A stretch of 64,000 bases of DNA from assembly GCF_037392515.1 (NCBI RefSeq), contig NW_027133924.1:1-64000 (forward strand), read 5' to 3'. The notes under the pieces are model-generated. The model saw nothing but the letters and a program-made list of their open reading frames with translations. It did no database searches and was not told the DNA's origin. The translations under genes were made by a program, and so were the position numbers. This DNA comes from Haliotis asinina (Eukaryota; Mollusca; Gastropoda; Lepetellida; Haliotidae). Positions 63,931 to 64,000 of this stretch are shown here, piece after piece; position 1 is the first letter of the stretch; the number at the start of each line of letters is the position of its first letter.

Positions 63931-64000
63931 GGTGAGCCATTCCCGGAGGTACTGCAATACCGGGTCAACCCGTGATGAGGGCGGAGCAAGCTCCGTGGCA
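63931..64000 (-). ncRNA. RNU2: U2 snRNA 3' part, unit 7, cut by window end
   Basis: The last 70 nt of U2 (stem IV and part of stem III), with the 3' box at 63905-63918. The remainder lies beyond the window. Confidence 0.88.

Larger units (their letters stand above)
1..64000. repeat. Tandem array of a 9,355-bp unit (6.8 copies)
   Basis: The same sequence recurs head to tail with a spacing of 9,355 bp (9,354 in unit 4, 9,488 in unit 5). Every unit holds the same U2 snRNA fragment, minus-strand LINE remnant and plus-strand LINE in the same order. Both window edges lie inside the array, so its true length is unknown. Units differ by scattered single-base changes rather than being exact copies. 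I infer local amplification of a U2 gene repeat that already carried both LINEs. A cloning or assembly origin cannot be excluded from sequence alone. Confidence 0.97.
56263..64000. repeat. Array unit 7, cut by window end
   Basis: The first 7,738 bp of a unit, ending inside the U2 fragment. Private variants are C61174 and T62226. Confidence 0.95.

Noticed and set aside
1-64000. CRISPR, phage or bacterial gene cluster suggested by many short frames
   Set aside because: The repeats are 9.4 kb units of eukaryotic retroelements and a spliceosomal RNA; no prokaryotic feature is present.

Overview
The window is one long tandem array with almost no single-copy DNA. A unit of 9,355 bp, read from an arbitrary phase, repeats head to tail: six complete units (1-9355, 9356-18710, 18711-28065, 28066-37419, 37420-46907, 46908-56262) and most of a seventh (56263-64000). 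By eye, the units differ by only a handful of substitutions each. Unit 4 is one base shorter, and unit 5 is 133 bp longer because of an internal duplication. The DNA is animal nuclear DNA, most likely from a mollusc. The retroelement families are metazoan, and the LINE tail (a short GTCAC...GTGAC hairpin followed by an ACTC microsatellite) resembles tails I recall from vetigastropods such as abalone. That recollection is not a search result.

Each unit is a three-level nest. Level 1, on the minus strand, is the 3' part of a U2 snRNA gene (nt 36-188 of about 188) with a candidate 3' box behind it. Level 2, also minus, is an L1/Tx1-type LINE whose A-rich 3' end abuts U2 nt 36 exactly. This is the configuration expected for U2-targeting Tx1 elements such as Keno. 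The LINE has lost most of its middle, so the front of ORF1 now runs into the C-terminal part of its reverse transcriptase. Level 3, on the plus strand, is a 6.1 kb I-superfamily LINE (gag-like ORF1; ORF2 with APE endonuclease, RT, RNase H and a C-terminal CCHC motif). It sits inside ORF1 of the minus LINE and is flanked by a perfect 9-12 bp target-site duplication. Its first base, as fixed by that duplication, is also the cleavage site predicted for an HDV-like self-cleaving ribozyme fold at 494-551.

Both LINEs are dead. Their disabling changes are shared by all units, so the order of events is: U2 gene, Tx1-type insertion in U2, deletion and I-type insertion, then amplification of the composite into an array. 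A few variants are shared by different subsets of units in conflicting patterns, which suggests gene conversion or unequal exchange between units. The roughly 800 bp between the minus-LINE ORF1 start and the U2 3' box holds no recognised gene. The first 35 nt of U2 were not found anywhere in the unit, so no copy here can make a complete U2 RNA.
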